Origin: Seriola aureovittata | Taxonomy: Eukaryota > Chordata > Actinopteri > Carangiformes > Carangidae | NCBI RefSeq assembly: GCF_021018895.1 | Contig: NC_079364.1 | Coordinates: 5,852,401 to 5,916,400, forward strand | DNA length: 64,000 nucleotides | Reading direction: 5' to 3' | Shown: positions 62,729 through 64,000 of the stretch, one piece after another | Layout: each line of letters begins with the position of its first letter | How positions within the stretch are numbered: position 1 is the stretch's first letter | Notes under the pieces: model-generated | Database searches by the model: none | Seen by the model: the letters and a program-made list of their open reading frames with translations, nothing else | Told to the model about the DNA's origin: nothing | Program-made: the position numbers and the translations under genes

Positions 62729-62790
62729 TATGACTTGTAAGTCGCTTTCCATAAAGTATCTGCAAAATTAGTAAATTTAAATGAATGTTT
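62729..62790 (+). repeat. Decayed L2/V-SINE-type retroposon tail
   Basis: GACTTGTAAGTCGCTTTCCA, then TAAAGTATCTGCAAAATTAG and AAATTTAAATGAATG, is a degenerate form of the tail at 8405-8464 (GCTTTGGATAAAAGCGTCTG). Confidence 0.45.
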
Positions 62791-62871
62791 TGCTAAAAGA
62801 CCAATTTCATATAGGTTGGAAAGCTACACACATTCCTCTAATACACTTTGCTTGCAAACTTAATAAAATGT

Positions 62872-62925
62872 ATTTATTTATTTACTGTTTTATTTATTTA
62901 TTTAATAAATAAATAATTACATCAA
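62872..62925. repeat. (TTTA)n / (AAAT)n tract
   Basis: TTTA units run into AATAAATAAATAA, forming a small inverted AT-rich repeat. Confidence 0.8.
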
Positions 62926-63030
62926 ACAAACCCTGTGTCAGTGCTCATGTGAACCTGTCCTTTAAACCCAATGGAATAAGACGATAGTCAGTATACCTGT
63001 TGTGGAGGTATTAAGAAAAGACAGACCGCA
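62918..63030. repeat. Second copy of the astacin downstream flank
   Basis: This corresponds to 54270-54430 in the same orientation. It sits about 0.9 kb before the intron-7-like sequence at 63912, whereas in the intact gene the distance is about 2.3 kb. The second locus has therefore been shortened and rebuilt. Confidence 0.6.
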
Positions 63031-63251
63031 TCACTATGTCTATAGTTAAAAAACAAGACGAGGTCAGAACCTAATATATGGCTGGACTGCCTACGGTGAA
63101 ATCCTGATTTTCTAACCACGACGTCGTCTGACAAAATCCCCAAACATAGAAATGAAAGAAAAAAAGACTGAGCTGTGATTTTGGCTAGTTTTACTTATGA
63201 AATGATCACTTAGAGAGAAAGTTAGAAGAGATACATTATCTTTCTTTTATT

Positions 63252-63414
63252 TAAGTTATTTTTCAGGCTTTTGCCTTTAATACAGTCATAGAGAGAGAGA
63301 GAGAGCGAGAGGGAGAGAGAGAGAGCAAAGGGCCACAGACGGGACTCAAACCTGTGCCGCCAGGTCAAGGACTAAAAGGTGAATTAGTACACACTCTATC
63401 AGGTGAGCTACTGA
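63252..63414 (-). mobile_element. tRNA-derived SINE
   Basis: Read on the minus strand it begins AGTAGCTCACCTGATAGAG (A-box region), then has CACAGGTTTGAGTCCCGTC (B box GGTTTGAGTCC). It continues TGTGGCCCTTTGCTC, a CT-rich stretch and a tail TATTAAAGGCAAAAGCC. This order is typical of a common teleost SINE. Confidence 0.75.
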
Positions 63415-63423
63415 AGAGACTGA

Positions 63424-63912
63424 TTTGAGATAGACTATATTTTTAACAAACATCAAATCCCTGTATGTTTCAAACCCAGTAACACGCTCAGGCAGAAACT
63501 GGTACATCCCAAAGACAAAACACCACACAATCAAAAAAGCAACCTGATATATGCGGTCAAATGCAGTGAGGAGTGCAATGACCTATATATTGGGGAAACA
63601 AAACAACCGTTAAACAAACGTATGGCCCAACACAGAAGGGCAAACTCTTCAGGCCCTGTCTCAGCTGTCTACTCCCACCTAAAGGAAAAGGCACACTCCT
63701 TTGAAGACAGCAATGTCGAAATCTTGGACAGGGAGGAAAGATGGTTTGAAAGGGGAGTCAAGGAAGCCATCTATGTAAAAGTGGAGAGGCCTTCGCTAAA
63801 CAGGGGAGGGGGTCTGCGACACCATCTATCCCCCATCTACAATGTCGCCCTTTCATCGGTACCCAGGAGAGTCAACAACATAACCTCAGACGACTCTCAA
63901 CGATTTCTTTAA
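63424..63912 (+). pseudogene. Penelope-like retroelement fragment: C-terminal GIY-YIG endonuclease domain
   Basis: An uninterrupted reading frame runs from just after a TGA (63421-63423) to TAA (63910-63912), 162 codons without its own credible start. It encodes the C-terminal end of a Penelope-like reverse transcriptase. The GIY half is represented by NLIYAVKC (63541-63564) and the YIG half by LYIGET (YIG at 63586-63594), followed by KRMAQHRR with the conserved arginine region. Downstream come the WFERGVKEAIYV helix with the catalytic-type Glu and LNRGGGLR. The reverse transcriptase itself is missing, so this is a 5'-truncated insertion, the usual fate of such elements. Its last codon abuts sequence homologous to astacin intron 7. 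Confidence 0.85.
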
Positions 63913-64000
63913 GTTAACCCTGACTCTTTAAGATTCACTTGAATTTGTACTGTTGACTTTGTTTGTTTTTCTTTTTAATGTAATATAAAGACTTACAGTA
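63912..64000 (-). pseudogene. Intron-7-like sequence of a second, truncated astacin gene (runs off the window)
   Basis: The 89 bases match 56587-56675, which lie inside intron 7 of the intact gene, with 84 identities (about 94%) and no gaps. The match reaches the window end, so it probably continues into exon 7 and further upstream exons of a tandem paralog. Exons 8 and 9 should lie just to the left but are absent; the Penelope-like fragment occupies their place. If the rest of the gene is present it lacks its last 42 residues, including the final cysteine, unless it uses a new 3' exon. Confidence 0.6.

Noticed and set aside
63346..63534. 62-codon minus-strand frame across the SINE/Penelope junction.
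   Set aside because: It is antisense to the Penelope-like frame and runs into the SINE, with no gene-like features.

Overview
This is a gene-poor stretch of a ray-finned fish genome, probably a percomorph teleost. The evidence is the dense teleost-type repeat content: long CA/TG and CT microsatellites, Tc1-like, hAT and Penelope-like elements, a tRNA-derived SINE and several MITE families. The only convincing host gene is a multi-exon astacin protease with canonical vertebrate splice sites. Nothing prokaryotic is present: no operons, CRISPR array or insertion sequences.

Layout. Positions 1-9787 and 15334-25374 are two nearly identical direct copies of one roughly 10 kb segment (copies A and B), separated by 5.5 kb of unrelated sequence. 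Copy A is cut by the window edge. By eye the copies differ by roughly 15-20 substitutions, some homopolymer and simple-repeat length changes, and one 246 bp transposon-like insertion found only in copy B. I find no gene in either copy. From 25375 to about 54 kb the window is non-coding: microsatellites, dispersed repeats, one hAT element with intact ends but a broken transposase (33237-35204), a decayed Tc1-type transposase interrupted by another repeat (about 37455-38530), and Tc1-type fragments at 51672-52850.

The 55-64 kb end holds the biology. On the minus strand lies a complete six-cysteine astacin zinc metallopeptidase gene (hatching-enzyme / nephrosin / C6AST group). It has a TATA box, one non-coding exon and nine coding exons that join in frame to a 257-residue secreted preproenzyme. 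Its intron 5 begins with a long CA repeat and ends with a TG repeat, an arrangement that could fold the intron and bring its splice sites together. At the right edge (63912-64000) sequence matching intron 7 of this gene begins again, and its 3' flank is also echoed at about 62918-63030. This points to a tandem paralog whose last exons are absent and whose place is taken by a Penelope-like GIY-YIG endonuclease fragment and a SINE.

Limits: repeat-family names are from memory of teleost repeats without a database search, and boundaries of degraded repeats are approximate. Exon coordinates of the astacin gene were worked out base by base and agree in phase throughout.
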